Assembly: GCA_023400405.1 (NCBI GenBank)
Contig: JAEXFD010000013.1
Coordinates: forward strand, 1-64,000
DNA from: Pseudomonadota bacterium
GTDB taxonomy: Bacteria; Pseudomonadota; Alphaproteobacteria; Sphingomonadales; Sphingomonadaceae
Reading direction: 5' to 3'
Length of the DNA: 64,000 nucleotides
Position 1 is the stretch's first letter. Each line of letters starts with the position of its first letter. Position numbers and translations under genes: made by a program. Below the pieces are notes generated by a model. It worked only from the letters and a program-made list of their open reading frames with translations. It ran no database searches and had not been told where the DNA came from. Shown piece by piece: positions 18,278 through 26,287 of this stretch.

Positions 18278-20779
18278 TTAAAGGTCCGGCAGCACCTGGT
18301 CGGCCTCGCCCCAGCCTTGCAGCGCCCGGCTGCCGGCGCGCTCCAAAAGTTCGGCGGCGTCGCGGATGGTGAAGTGCTTGGCGCTGTCGATGTCGCGAAG
18401 CTCCGTCCAGGTCACCGGGGCAGCCACCGGGGCGGTCTCGCGGGCGCGGGCGGTATAGGGGAGCACTGCGGTCGCACCGCGCTGGTTGCGCAGATAATCG
18501 ATGAAGATCTTGCCCTTGCGGTTGACCTTTTTGAGGTTGGCGGTGAATCGGTCCGGCTCGGCGCTGCTCAGCGCGCGGGCGAAGCGTTCGCAGAAGCTCT
18601 TCGCCTCGGGCCATTCGGCCTTGGGCACCAGCGGCACCACCACATGGACGCCCTTGCCCCCCGACAGCAGCGGCCAACTCGTCAGCCCGATATCGGCGAG
18701 ATGGTCCTTCAGGTCGGCCGCCGCCTTCTTCACCGTCTCGAAATCGAGCCCCTCGTCGGGGTCGAGATCGAACACCAGCCGATCGGGCTTCTCGACATCG
18801 CTGGCCAGGCTGCCCCAGCCATGGAATTCGATCGTCCCCATCTGGACGCAGGCCATCATCCCATCGGTATCGTCGAGATAGAGATAGGGCTGGACCGAAC
18901 CGTCCTTCTCGCGAATCTCGACATGGTGGACATGGTCGCCGAAGCTGCCGGCGTCGTGCTTCTGGAAGAAGCAATGCTTGGCGCGACCCTGCGGGCAGCG
19001 GACCAGGCTGATCGGCCGCCGGGCCAGCCAGCGCAGCACGATCGGCGCGGTGGCGGCATAATAATCGGCCAGGTCGCCCTTGGTGATGGCCTCGCCGGGA
19101 TAGATCACCCGGTCGCGATTGGTGATCTTGATCTTCGACTGCGGCGGATCGGGCAGGGCCGCGGGCTGTTCGGCGACGATCTCGGACGGCTTCTTGTCTT
19201 CGCGCAGCGCAATGAAGCTGCCATGGCGCACGACATTCTCCGCGGTGAATTCGGTGAAGGCCACTTCGGCGACGAGCCTGGGCTCGATCCATTTCGCGCC
19301 GCGCGCCTCGGCCCGCGGCACCTTGGCGGCGGGCTGGTCGGCGGGGATCGCGTCGAACTTCTCGCGCAGGTCGAGCAGCGTCTGCTGGTTGAAGCCGGTG
19401 CCGACCTTGCCGGCATAGACCAGCCCTTCGGGCCCGTTGACCCCGAGCAGCAGCGATCGGAAGCCGCGCCCCTTGGCGCTGGACGGCGTCCAGCCCAGGA
19501 TGACGAATTCCTGGCGCTTGATGCACTTCACCTTGAGCCAGGCCTTGGTGCGCTTGCCGCGGTAGGGGGCGTCGGCGCGCTTCGCGACGATCCCTTCATA
19601 GCCTTCGCGGCACATCGCCTCGAACAGCTTTTCGCCCGCACCGATAACATGTTCGGAGAATTGGAGGCGCGGATCGGCGCCGGCGAGCAGCGCGCGTAGC
19701 TTCTCCTTGCGCTCGAGCTGGGGCAGCGCGGTGAGGTCGTGCCCATCCTGTTCGAGCAGGTCGAAGGCGAAGAGCGTGAGGTCGCCGGCGCCGGCCGACA
19801 GCGCCTCCTGCAGCGTCGAGAAATCGGGCTTGCCGTTCTTGAAGGCGACGATCTCGCCGTCGATCAGCGCCGATCCGGCCAGGCTCGCCGCGGCTTCGGC
19901 GATGGGCGCGAACTTCTCGGTCCAGTCGAGGCCGGAGCGGGTGTAGATGCGCGGCCCCTTGGCGCCGATCGCGACCAGCGCGCGATAGCCGTCATATTTG
20001 ACCTCGTGGATCCAGTTGTTGCCGGCCGGCACGGTGTCGACCAGCGTGGCGAGCTGGGGTTCGTGGAAGGCCGGAAGCTTCCCGGCAGCGCGGTTCTTCC
20101 GGGCCGTCGCCCCAGCGGAAGCTGGGGCCTTTGCGGGGCCGGGCGAGCGCTTTCCGCCACTGCGCGAGGTGCCAGCCTTCGCTGGCATGACGTGCGCGGC
20201 AGCGCCCTCCGCGATCTCCTGCATCGTCCGCCCGGTCTTGACGCTGGTCAGCCCGGTCTCGACCAGTTCGTCGGTTGGCCCCGCGAAATCGTCGTCGATC
20301 TTGCGCAGCAGCCAGTTCTCGTTCTTCTCGCGCCCACGCGGCTTCAGGCGGATCAGCAGCCATTCGCCCTTCATCCGCTCGCCTTCGAGCCGGAAGTGGA
20401 GATGGCCCTTGTCCAGGTCCTTGGCGCTCTTGCCTTCGATCGGCGCCCAGAGCCCGTCGTCCCACAGCATCACCGTGCCGCCGCCATATTGGCCCTTGGG
20501 GATCGTGCCTTCGAAATCGGCATAGGAGAGCGGATGGTCCTCGGTGCGCACGGCCAGCCTTTTCTCGTTCGGATCGAGGCTCGGTCCGCGCGTCACCGCC
20601 CAGCTCTTGAGCACCCCGTCGATCTCGAGCCGGAAGTCCCAATGCAGCCGCGTCGCGTCGTGCTTCTGCACCATGAAGCGGCGGCCGGTGCCCTTGGCAA
20701 TCGTGCCCGCCGGCTCGGCGGTCTTCGCGAAATCGCGCTTGGCATTGTATCTGGCGAGCGGATCGGTGCGCGTCGCCAT
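18278..20779 (-). CDS. ligD: ATP-dependent DNA ligase LigD (end-joining, three-domain)
   Basis: Multifunctional end-joining enzyme of bacterial NHEJ, 833 aa. Domain order is 3'-phosphoesterase (about 30-190; QKHDATRLHWDFRLE), ATP-dependent ligase (about 235-530; adenylated Lys261 in EVKYDGYR) and primase-type polymerase (about 555-833; DLDPDEGLDFETV). Residues of about 197-228, in the linker between phosphoesterase and ligase, are encoded by an inserted palindromic repeat and read as low-complexity Ala/Gly/Lys/Pro sequence. The ATG is one base after the ku stop, forming a ku-ligD operon. It is convergent with the SdpI-like gene, with only seven bases between them. Confidence 0.95.
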   Translation of the reverse strand: MATRTDPLARYNAKRDFAKTAEPAGTIAKGTGRRFMVQKHDATRLHWDFRLEIDGVLKSWAVTRGPSLDPNEKRLAVRTEDHPLSYADFEGTIPKGQYGGGTVMLWDDGLWAPIEGKSAKDLDKGHLHFRLEGERMKGEWLLIRLKPRGREKNENWLLRKIDDDFAGPTDELVETGLTSVKTGRTMQEIAEGAAAHVMPAKAGTSRSGGKRSPGPAKAPASAGATARKNRAAGKLPAFHEPQLATLVDTVPAGNNWIHEVKYDGYRALVAIGAKGPRIYTRSGLDWTEKFAPIAEAAASLAGSALIDGEIVAFKNGKPDFSTLQEALSAGAGDLTLFAFDLLEQDGHDLTALPQLERKEKLRALLAGADPRLQFSEHVIGAGEKLFEAMCREGYEGIVAKRADAPYRGKRTKAWLKVKCIKRQEFVILGWTPSSAKGRGFRSLLLGVNGPEGLVYAGKVGTGFNQQTLLDLREKFDAIPADQPAAKVPRAEARGAKWIEPRLVAEVAFTEFTAENVVRHGSFIALREDKKPSEIVAEQPAALPDPPQSKIKITNRDRVIYPGEAITKGDLADYYAATAPIVLRWLARRPISLVRCPQGRAKHCFFQKHDAGSFGDHVHHVEIREKDGSVQPYLYLDDTDGMMACVQMGTIEFHGWGSLASDVEKPDRLVFDLDPDEGLDFETVKKAAADLKDHLADIGLTSWPLLSGGKGVHVVVPLVPKAEWPEAKSFCERFARALSSAEPDRFTANLKKVNRKGKIFIDYLRNQRGATAVLPYTARARETAPVAAPVTWTELRDIDSAKHFTIRDAAELLERAGSRALQGWGEADQVLPDL
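20108..20190. repeat. Palindromic repeat element inserted in frame in ligD (type A copy 1)
   Basis: Two small hairpins, CCCCAGC-GGAA-GCTGGGG (20110-20127) and TGCCAGC-CTTC-GCTGGCA (20170-20187), flank a GGGGCCGGGCG core and end in TGACG. The same plan is found at 55091-55174. The ligD reading frame passes straight through it. Confidence 0.8.
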
Positions 20780-20780
20780 G

Positions 20781-21665
20781 CTATGCCCGCTTCCTCGCCG
20801 GTGCCTTCTTGGCAGGCGCCTTGGCGGGGGCCGCCTTGGCCGGCTTGGTCTTCACCGCCCTGCTCGACTTGGCCTCGGGCTTCTCGAGCGACTTCTTGAG
20901 CGCCGCCATCAGGTCGACGACGTTCGAGCCGCGGCTCGCCGGCCCCTCGTCGGTCTCCTCGATGATCTTCTTGCCCTTGGCCTTCTTCTTGCGCTCGATC
21001 AGCTCCTTGAGCGCGTCGACATAGCGATCGTGGAATTCCTGCGGATCGAACTTCGCGACCTTCTTGTCGATCAGCGTCTCGGCCAGGCCGAGCAGCTCGG
21101 GATCGGGCGCGGTGTCGGGGATGTCGCGGAAATAGCCCTGCGCCTTGTTGACCTCGTCGGCATAGCGCAGCGTCTCGAGCACCATTCCGCGCCCGCACGG
21201 CTTCAGGCTCACCACATATTCGCGGCCCCGCAGCGCGAGCTGCCCCAGCCCCACCTTGCGCGTGCGCCTGAGCGCCTCGCGCAGCACGATGAACGCTTCC
21301 TCGGCCAGGTCGTCGGCCGGCACGACGAAATAGGGCTTCTCGTAATAGAGCACGTCGATCTCGTCGGCATCGACGAACTGGGTGAGCTCCAGCGTCTTCT
21401 TCGATTCGAGCTTCACCGCGTCGATCTCGTCCTGTTCGAGCAGGACATATTCGCCCTTCTCGACCTCGAATCCCTTGACGATCTCGTCGACATCGACCGG
21501 GCCGACGCCCGGCGCGACCTTCTCATACTTGATGCGCTGGCCGCTCGGCTCGTGGATCTGGTGGAAGCTGATCTGGGCACCCGATTTGGTCGCGGTGTAG
21601 ATTTCCACCGGAATCGAGACGAGCGCGAGCCGGATCTGTCCCTGCCAAAAGGCCCGTGCGGCCAT
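20781..21665 (-). CDS. ku: Ku protein (bacterial non-homologous end joining)
   Basis: Homodimeric DNA-end-binding protein that recruits LigD. The protein is 294 aa from the ATG at 21665. I prefer this start because GGAG lies six bases upstream and the sequence begins MAARAFWQGQIRLALVSIPV; an ATG 12 bases earlier would add four residues. The Ku core spans about residues 1-235 (SFHQIHEPSGQRIKYEKVAPG, EYVLLEQDEID, DALKELIERKKK). The C-terminus is a long Lys/Ala/Pro-rich tail (repeated PAK-type units), as in Ku proteins whose tails bind DNA and LigD. It is divergent from pdxH. Confidence 0.96.
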   Translation of the reverse strand: MAARAFWQGQIRLALVSIPVEIYTATKSGAQISFHQIHEPSGQRIKYEKVAPGVGPVDVDEIVKGFEVEKGEYVLLEQDEIDAVKLESKKTLELTQFVDADEIDVLYYEKPYFVVPADDLAEEAFIVLREALRRTRKVGLGQLALRGREYVVSLKPCGRGMVLETLRYADEVNKAQGYFRDIPDTAPDPELLGLAETLIDKKVAKFDPQEFHDRYVDALKELIERKKKAKGKKIIEETDEGPASRGSNVVDLMAALKKSLEKPEAKSSRAVKTKPAKAAPAKAPAKKAPARKRA

Positions 21666-21758
21666 GATCGTCTCCATCGTTGCGAGGCCGATTCAATGTG
21701 CCAGCGCCGGAGTCGTTCCCGCTCCCCCTCGCCCGGCGGATTGTGTAGGGGGTGGCGC

Positions 21759-22337
21759 ATGACGACCGACCCCTTTGTCCTGTTCGACCAATGGTTCGCC
21801 GAAGCCACTGCCAGCGAGCCCAATGATCCCAATGCGATGACCGTCGCCACCGTCGGCGCGGACGGCCAGCCCGCGGCGCGAATCCTGCTGCTCAAGGGGC
21901 ATGGGCCGGACGGCTTCGTCTTCTACACCAACCGCGAGAGCCGCAAGGGCCACGAGCTGGCGCCCGGCGCAAAGGCCGCGCTGCTGTTCCACTGGAAGTC
22001 GCTGCGCCGGCAGGTGCGCATCGAAGGCGAAGTGGGCTTCGTCGATGACGCGACCAGCGACGCCTATTTCGCCACCCGCGGCCGCGATTCGCAGCTCGGC
22101 GCCTGGGCCTCGGACCAGTCGCGCCCGCTCGATTCGCGCGAGACGTTCGAGGCGCGCTTCGCCGCGGCGCAGGCGCGCTTCGAAGGCGGCGACGTGCCCC
22201 GCCCGCCGCATTGGGGCGGCTATCGCGTCACGCCCGCGCGGATCGAATACTGGCAGGACCGCGCCCATCGCCTGCACGAACGCCGCCTGTTCACCCGCAC
22301 CGACAGCGGCTGGAGCGAGGGCCTGCTTTACCCATGA
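21759..22337 (+). CDS. pdxH: Pyridoxamine 5'-phosphate oxidase
   Basis: FMN-dependent oxidase that makes pyridoxal 5'-phosphate from the pyridoxine or pyridoxamine phosphates. The product is 192 aa. NAMTVATVGADGQPAARILL, FVFYTNRESRKGHEL, AALLFHWKSLRRQVRIEG, the C-terminal RPPHWGGYRVTP and RLHERRLF are diagnostic. The ATG at 21759 gives MTTDPFVLFDQW; the frame is open far upstream, but that part lies antisense to ku. The next gene starts ten bases after its stop. Confidence 0.95.
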   Translation: MTTDPFVLFDQWFAEATASEPNDPNAMTVATVGADGQPAARILLLKGHGPDGFVFYTNRESRKGHELAPGAKAALLFHWKSLRRQVRIEGEVGFVDDATSDAYFATRGRDSQLGAWASDQSRPLDSRETFEARFAAAQARFEGGDVPRPPHWGGYRVTPARIEYWQDRAHRLHERRLFTRTDSGWSEGLLYP

Positions 22338-22347
22338 GGCGCGCGCG

Positions 22348-23259
22348 ATGAGCAACCTCGCCCGCCGCGCCGCGATCGCCAGCGTCGCCTCGGCGTTGCT
22401 GCTCGGCAGCCTCAAGGCCTGGGCGGCGTGGAAGACCGGATCGGTCGCGGTGCTCGCCAGCCTCGCCGATTCGGTGCTCGACCTGCTCGCCTCGCTGGTC
22501 ACCCTTGCCGGCGTCCATGTCGCCGCCCAGCCGGCGGACGACAAGCATCGCTTCGGCCATGGCAAGGCCGAGGCGCTCGCCGCCTTGTTCCAGGTCGTCG
22601 TCATCGCGATTTCGGGCTTCGCGATCCTGATGCGCGCGATCGACAGGCTGCTCCATGCCCAGGTCAGCGCCGATCCCGAATCGGGCATCGCCGTCAGCGT
22701 CTTCGCGATCGTCGTGACGCTCGCGCTCACCCGCTACCAGGCGCATGTCATCGCCCGCACCGGATCGATCGCGATCGGCACCGATCGCATCCATTACAGC
22801 TCGGACCTGATGCTCAACGCGGCGGTGATCCTCGCGCTCGGGCTCGATTGGGCGGGGATCGTCGGCGCCGATCCGCTCTTCGGCATCGCCATCGCCTTCT
22901 GGCTGCTGTTCGGCGCCTGGCGCGCCTCGGAGGCTGCGATCGACCAGCTGATGGACAAGGAATGGCCCGAGGCGAAGCGCCAGGCCTTTGTCGAGGTCGC
23001 CGCGCGCCATCCCGCGCTCAAGAGCCTGCACGATCTGCGCACCCGCTCCAGCGGCACCAGCGATTTCGTCCAGTTCCACATCGCGATGAACCCGGCGATG
23101 ACGATCGCCGAGGCGCATGACGTGGTCGAGGCGCTGGAGGCCGAGCTCGCCGCCGAATTCCCCGGCACCGAAGTACTGATCCATGTCGATCCCGAAGGCC
23201 ATGTCGATGCGCCCGACAATCCGATGATCGAGGCCAATCTGCTCAAGGATTCGGAATGA
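22348..23259 (+). CDS. Cation diffusion facilitator (FieF-like metal exporter)
   Basis: A 303-aa CDF transporter exchanging divalent metals (Fe, Zn or similar) for protons at the inner membrane. It has about six transmembrane helices in residues 10-205. Metal-site motifs include DSVLDLLASL in helix 2 and the IHYSSDLMLNAAV segment of helix 5, followed by a cytoplasmic C-terminal domain with the family patterns SLHDLRTRSSG and HDVVEALEAEL. The histidine-rich stretch DKHRFGHGKAEAL matches FieF/YiiP. Ion specificity cannot be read with certainty. Its stop overlaps the following ATG. Confidence 0.93.
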   Translation: MSNLARRAAIASVASALLLGSLKAWAAWKTGSVAVLASLADSVLDLLASLVTLAGVHVAAQPADDKHRFGHGKAEALAALFQVVVIAISGFAILMRAIDRLLHAQVSADPESGIAVSVFAIVVTLALTRYQAHVIARTGSIAIGTDRIHYSSDLMLNAAVILALGLDWAGIVGADPLFGIAIAFWLLFGAWRASEAAIDQLMDKEWPEAKRQAFVEVAARHPALKSLHDLRTRSSGTSDFVQFHIAMNPAMTIAEAHDVVEALEAELAAEFPGTEVLIHVDPEGHVDAPDNPMIEANLLKDSE

Positions 23260-24056
23260 AGCTGCCCTTCGCCCAGATCGACGCCTTTGCCGATCGCCCC
23301 TTTGCCGGCAATCCGGCCGCAGTGATCCCGCTCCAGGCCTGGCTCGACGATGCCATGCTCCAGGCGATCGCCGAGGAGAACAACCTCTCCGAAACCGCCT
23401 TCCTCGTCCCCGATGCGAGCGGCGCCGCCGATTTCGAGCTGCGCTGGTTCACGCCCGCGGTCGAAGTCGCGCTGTGCGGCCATGCCACGCTGGCGAGCGG
23501 CCACCATATCCTCTCGGCCGATCCGGCGCGCGATCGCGTCACCTTCCGCACCCGCAAGGCCGGCCTGCTCGAAGTGCGCCGCGCGGACGGCGGCGAGGCC
23601 GCCGGCTATGCCATGGCGCTCCCCGCCTATCCGCCCGAACCGGCCGAAGTGCCCGGCCTGCTCGAAGCGCTCGGCGCCCGCGGCGAGACGCTGCGCCACG
23701 CCAATGGCTATGACCTGGTCGTGCTCGACAGCGCCGAGGCCGTGCTGTCGCTGCGCCCCGATTTCAAGGCACTCGCCGCGCTCGGCGACACGCTCAACAT
23801 CGTGACGGCGCCCGGCACGGACAGCGACGTGATCAGCCGCGTCTTCGCCCCCGCCGCCGGCATCGACGAAGACCCGGTCACCGGCTCGGCCCATTCGGTG
23901 ATCACGCCCTATTGGGCCAAGCGCCTCGGCCGCGACGCCTTCAGCGCCTTCCAGGCGTCGCAGCGCGGCGGGCATGTCGCGTGCAGGCTGGCAGGGGATC
24001 AGGCGATCCTGGGCGGGAAGTGCGTGACGGTGATCGAAGGGGTATTTGCGCTGTGA
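23256..24056 (+). CDS. PhzF family isomerase-like protein
   Basis: A 266-aa protein of the PhzF/diaminopimelate-epimerase fold. The N-terminus PFAQIDAFADRPFAGNPAAV carries the family motif, the conserved acid is in NNLSETAFL, and VALCGHATLASGHH and DEDPVTGSAHSVITPYW are diagnostic. PhzF enzymes isomerise small acids; most family members, including this one, have no assigned substrate. No phenazine genes are near. The ATG overlaps the CDF stop by four bases, so pdxH, the transporter and this gene form one plus-strand operon. Confidence 0.9.
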   Translation: MKLPFAQIDAFADRPFAGNPAAVIPLQAWLDDAMLQAIAEENNLSETAFLVPDASGAADFELRWFTPAVEVALCGHATLASGHHILSADPARDRVTFRTRKAGLLEVRRADGGEAAGYAMALPAYPPEPAEVPGLLEALGARGETLRHANGYDLVVLDSAEAVLSLRPDFKALAALGDTLNIVTAPGTDSDVISRVFAPAAGIDEDPVTGSAHSVITPYWAKRLGRDAFSAFQASQRGGHVACRLAGDQAILGGKCVTVIEGVFAL

Positions 24057-24135
24057 TCGTTCAAAATGGACGGGTCTCCGATTAGTCTGTCAGCCCCGAA
24101 CGTCTACTTTCCCTTCGTCAAGCATGGAGGGCCTG

Positions 24136-24486
24136 ATGTCCGATTTACCAGCGGTTTCGACTGCCGTCGTTCCATCCACCGGGATAGATGTCGGCCGAGC
24201 CGAAACGCCTTGGGGAGGCTCTACTCGGGGAGAGGATAGGCGATGTGGCGATGGCGTTGTTAAGTGCGGCAGCGTGAGCGTCATTGTTGGTAATGGGGCG
24301 GCTGTGACCAGCGTTATTTTTGACGTTCGCGAACATCCTAATGGATCTTGGGAGGAGTCTGTAGGTTGGGGGACGTGGGAGACCCGTGGAGACGAGACCT
24401 TGCCCGACGGCCGGCGGCATATCTTCGGGACCTTCCGCAACTGGAGCGAAAGTATTGCGCGGGAAATTCGTTTACGCGTAGCTTAA
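24136..24486 (+). CDS. Hypothetical protein in low-GC patch
   Basis: A 116-aa open frame starting at an ATG with a perfect GGAGG five bases upstream. The first ~50 residues are polar. The second half alternates hydrophobic and polar residues as in a beta domain (CGSVSVIVGNGAAVTSVIFD, then WGTWETRGDE and FRNWSESIAREIRLRV). I do not recognise a family. Codon use is looser and less GC-rich than in the neighbouring genes, suggesting a transferred gene. An antisense frame over the same DNA has no ribosome site and looks less protein-like. Confidence 0.5.
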   Translation: MSDLPAVSTAVVPSTGIDVGRAETPWGGSTRGEDRRCGDGVVKCGSVSVIVGNGAAVTSVIFDVREHPNGSWEESVGWGTWETRGDETLPDGRRHIFGTFRNWSESIAREIRLRVA

Positions 24487-24811
24487 AGAGTTTTGTAGGC
24501 ATTTAACCCGTCAGCTCATCGTTGATGCCGCGCGACGATGTACCGGAATTTTAGGTTCTCGGCACTGGCGATGCCGAATGGATGCTCCCTGAAATCACGG
24601 CATGCTCGAGCCCGAACCGGGCGTGGGCTTCCGACACCGCGCGTGTCGTGAGCGGCGATGTCTCGGCCGAAGTGACCAGACTCTGGCGGGATCAAGGGGA
24701 GTCGCTGGAAATTCAGTACCGCTCGCAGCTGGCGGTAATGTGCGCAGTGTGCATTCGCTAGCTTGAGCGTTAAAGCGACGTCATATACTTCGCTCCGAAA
24801 GGGGAAGAGGC
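24487..24811. other. Gene-poor gap with a possible short frame
   Basis: No recognised gene. One short plus-strand frame, 24582-24761 (59 aa, starting MLPEITACSSPNRAWASD), reads protein-like (DVSAEVTRLWRDQGESLEIQ) but has no clear ribosome site and no family I know; it may be a remnant. A weak promoter-like pair, TTGAGC (24763-24768) and TATACT (24784-24789), stands before the next gene, but the 15-base spacing is short. Confidence 0.3.
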
Positions 24812-25363
24812 ATGGATCGGATGCACCTCACAGTGGGCGATCGCATCGGCTCGGGTCGAACGAGATTCGCATTTTTCCCTCAGTTCGAACGCGACGTGTA
24901 CTTTTCTCTCCGAGATCGGGCTCACCAAATAGAAGACAAATTGAGGTTTGGCCTGGTCGCACTTAATGCCGGCTCGATCCTCGCGCTTATTGCTTCCTTT
25001 TCTAAGGATGGATTGGCTGGTTCTCTCCACCTGTCGGTTACTTCGTTAGGAACAGCGATTGTCTGCTTTTTAGGAGGAGTGGTAGCCGTGGGCTCTTCGT
25101 TGTGGTTGCAGAAGTCCCACGATATCTTGCACGCGGCCGAAGCATTCGATCGTCTGATGCGCGCGACTACGGCAATGATATCGCTCGAGTTGCCTGACTC
25201 GCCAGAGGCGCGAAAGATGCACGAGGACGCCGTTGAAGCTTATAACAGTGCTCCTTTGGTAGGATTCAAGGCAAGCCGCTGGGTGAACTGGCTACAGGCT
25301 TTGAGCATGGGGTTCTGGGTCGGTGGAGTAGTTTCCATCGCTCGCCCAATCTTGCACATTTGA
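24812..25363 (+). CDS. Three-helix membrane protein of unknown function (low GC)
   Basis: A 183-aa protein with an N-terminal polar part and transmembrane helices near residues 46-63, 79-98 and 158-180. An amphipathic helical segment (SHDILHAAEAFDRLMRATTAM) lies between helices 2 and 3. The layout recalls small stand-alone membrane effectors such as SLATT-type proteins, but I cannot confirm that family. The ATG is preceded by a purine-rich GGGGAAGAGG. Base composition is visibly lower in GC than its neighbours, and no partner gene is obvious, so transfer is likely. Confidence 0.65.
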   Translation: MDRMHLTVGDRIGSGRTRFAFFPQFERDVYFSLRDRAHQIEDKLRFGLVALNAGSILALIASFSKDGLAGSLHLSVTSLGTAIVCFLGGVVAVGSSLWLQKSHDILHAAEAFDRLMRATTAMISLELPDSPEARKMHEDAVEAYNSAPLVGFKASRWVNWLQALSMGFWVGGVVSIARPILHI

Positions 25364-25507
25364 GTAGGCGGCGACAGGCGCGGATAACGACCGTTTCCAC
25401 CCACAGAGTCCGCTACCTCCTCGTAGAAGAGAACGGCTGATTTCAGAATGGCGCGGCGCCAGAGAGAGCGCCCGTAACCTGGAGCGCCGCCGCTTATCGC
25501 GCGACTC

Positions 25508-25987
25508 CTATTTCACCGCCTGATGCGCATAACTGAGGATCCGCGCCACCCGCCAGCCATCCGGCGCCTTCTTCCAGAGCTGGACGAAGTGCGCCCGGCC
25601 GACCAGCTTTTCTGGCCCTTCGCCCTTGCGCTCGTAGAAGAAATGGTCGCCTTCCTCGATCGCGCCATAGCCGGGCACCGGATCGACCCGCAGCGAGGCG
25701 GGGAGCAGGGCGCGGCGGCTGCGCCAGGCGTCGGGCGCCTTCTTCGCCTCGCAGCCCTTGGCGTAAAGCGCGACAAAGGCATCGCCGCTGGTCGCCACCA
25801 CGCCGTCCTTGTCGTGGTACATTTCGAAATCGGGCGTCACCATCGCGGCCAGCCGCTTGGGATCGCAGCGTTCGAAAAAGGTTTCGAACAGTGCCGCATC
25901 GGCCGCCTTCACTTGGGCGAGCAGCGCCGGGTCGGGCGCGGCGGGGGCGGACTGGAGCGACAGCAACAAGGCGGCGGCAAGCGGCAT
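25508..25987 (-). CDS. Exported DUF4440/SnoaL-like (NTF2-fold) protein
   Basis: A 159-aa product with an N-terminal hydrophobic signal (MPLAAALLLSLQSAPAA). A cone-shaped NTF2-like domain follows: LFETFFERCDPKRLAAMVTPDFEMYHDKDG, then HFVQLWKKAPDGWRVARILSYAH. DUF4440 proteins are found as small enzymes, ligand binders or calcium/calmodulin-association-like domains; the function here is unknown. It is a single gene on the minus strand, ending just past the low-GC patch. Confidence 0.8.
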   Translation of the reverse strand: MPLAAALLLSLQSAPAAPDPALLAQVKAADAALFETFFERCDPKRLAAMVTPDFEMYHDKDGVVATSGDAFVALYAKGCEAKKAPDAWRSRRALLPASLRVDPVPGYGAIEEGDHFFYERKGEGPEKLVGRAHFVQLWKKAPDGWRVARILSYAHQAVK

Positions 25988-26287
25988 TCGAGTCTCCGAT
26001 CGGGGTCATTCCGACGATAGACGTGCGACAAAGGCTGGCAATGTAGGATTTCGTCTGTTCTATCCTGGCGGATGCAGCCCGATCCACCTCGTCCGATGCC
26101 CGCGCCGACGCCTCCGGTGCCGATCAGCCGCGCGACCGCGAAGCGCGCAACGGCGATGCGGCAGCCGGCCGTGCCATTCCCCACCGGGAGCGCCGCCGAA
26201 CGGGCCGCGGTCGCCGTGCGGAAGGCGGATTCGATGCGGACGTGCCCTAAACTTCCTAAACTTCCGCGGCCGAAAACGGCGTCCCCG
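25988..26287. other. 300-base gap before mnmA terminator side
   Basis: No supported gene. The plus-strand frame here is Pro/Arg/Ala-rich and runs antisense into mnmA, typical of a shadow. A small direct repeat CTAAACTTC-CTAAACTTC lies at about 26248-26265. Nothing else stands out. Confidence 0.4.
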
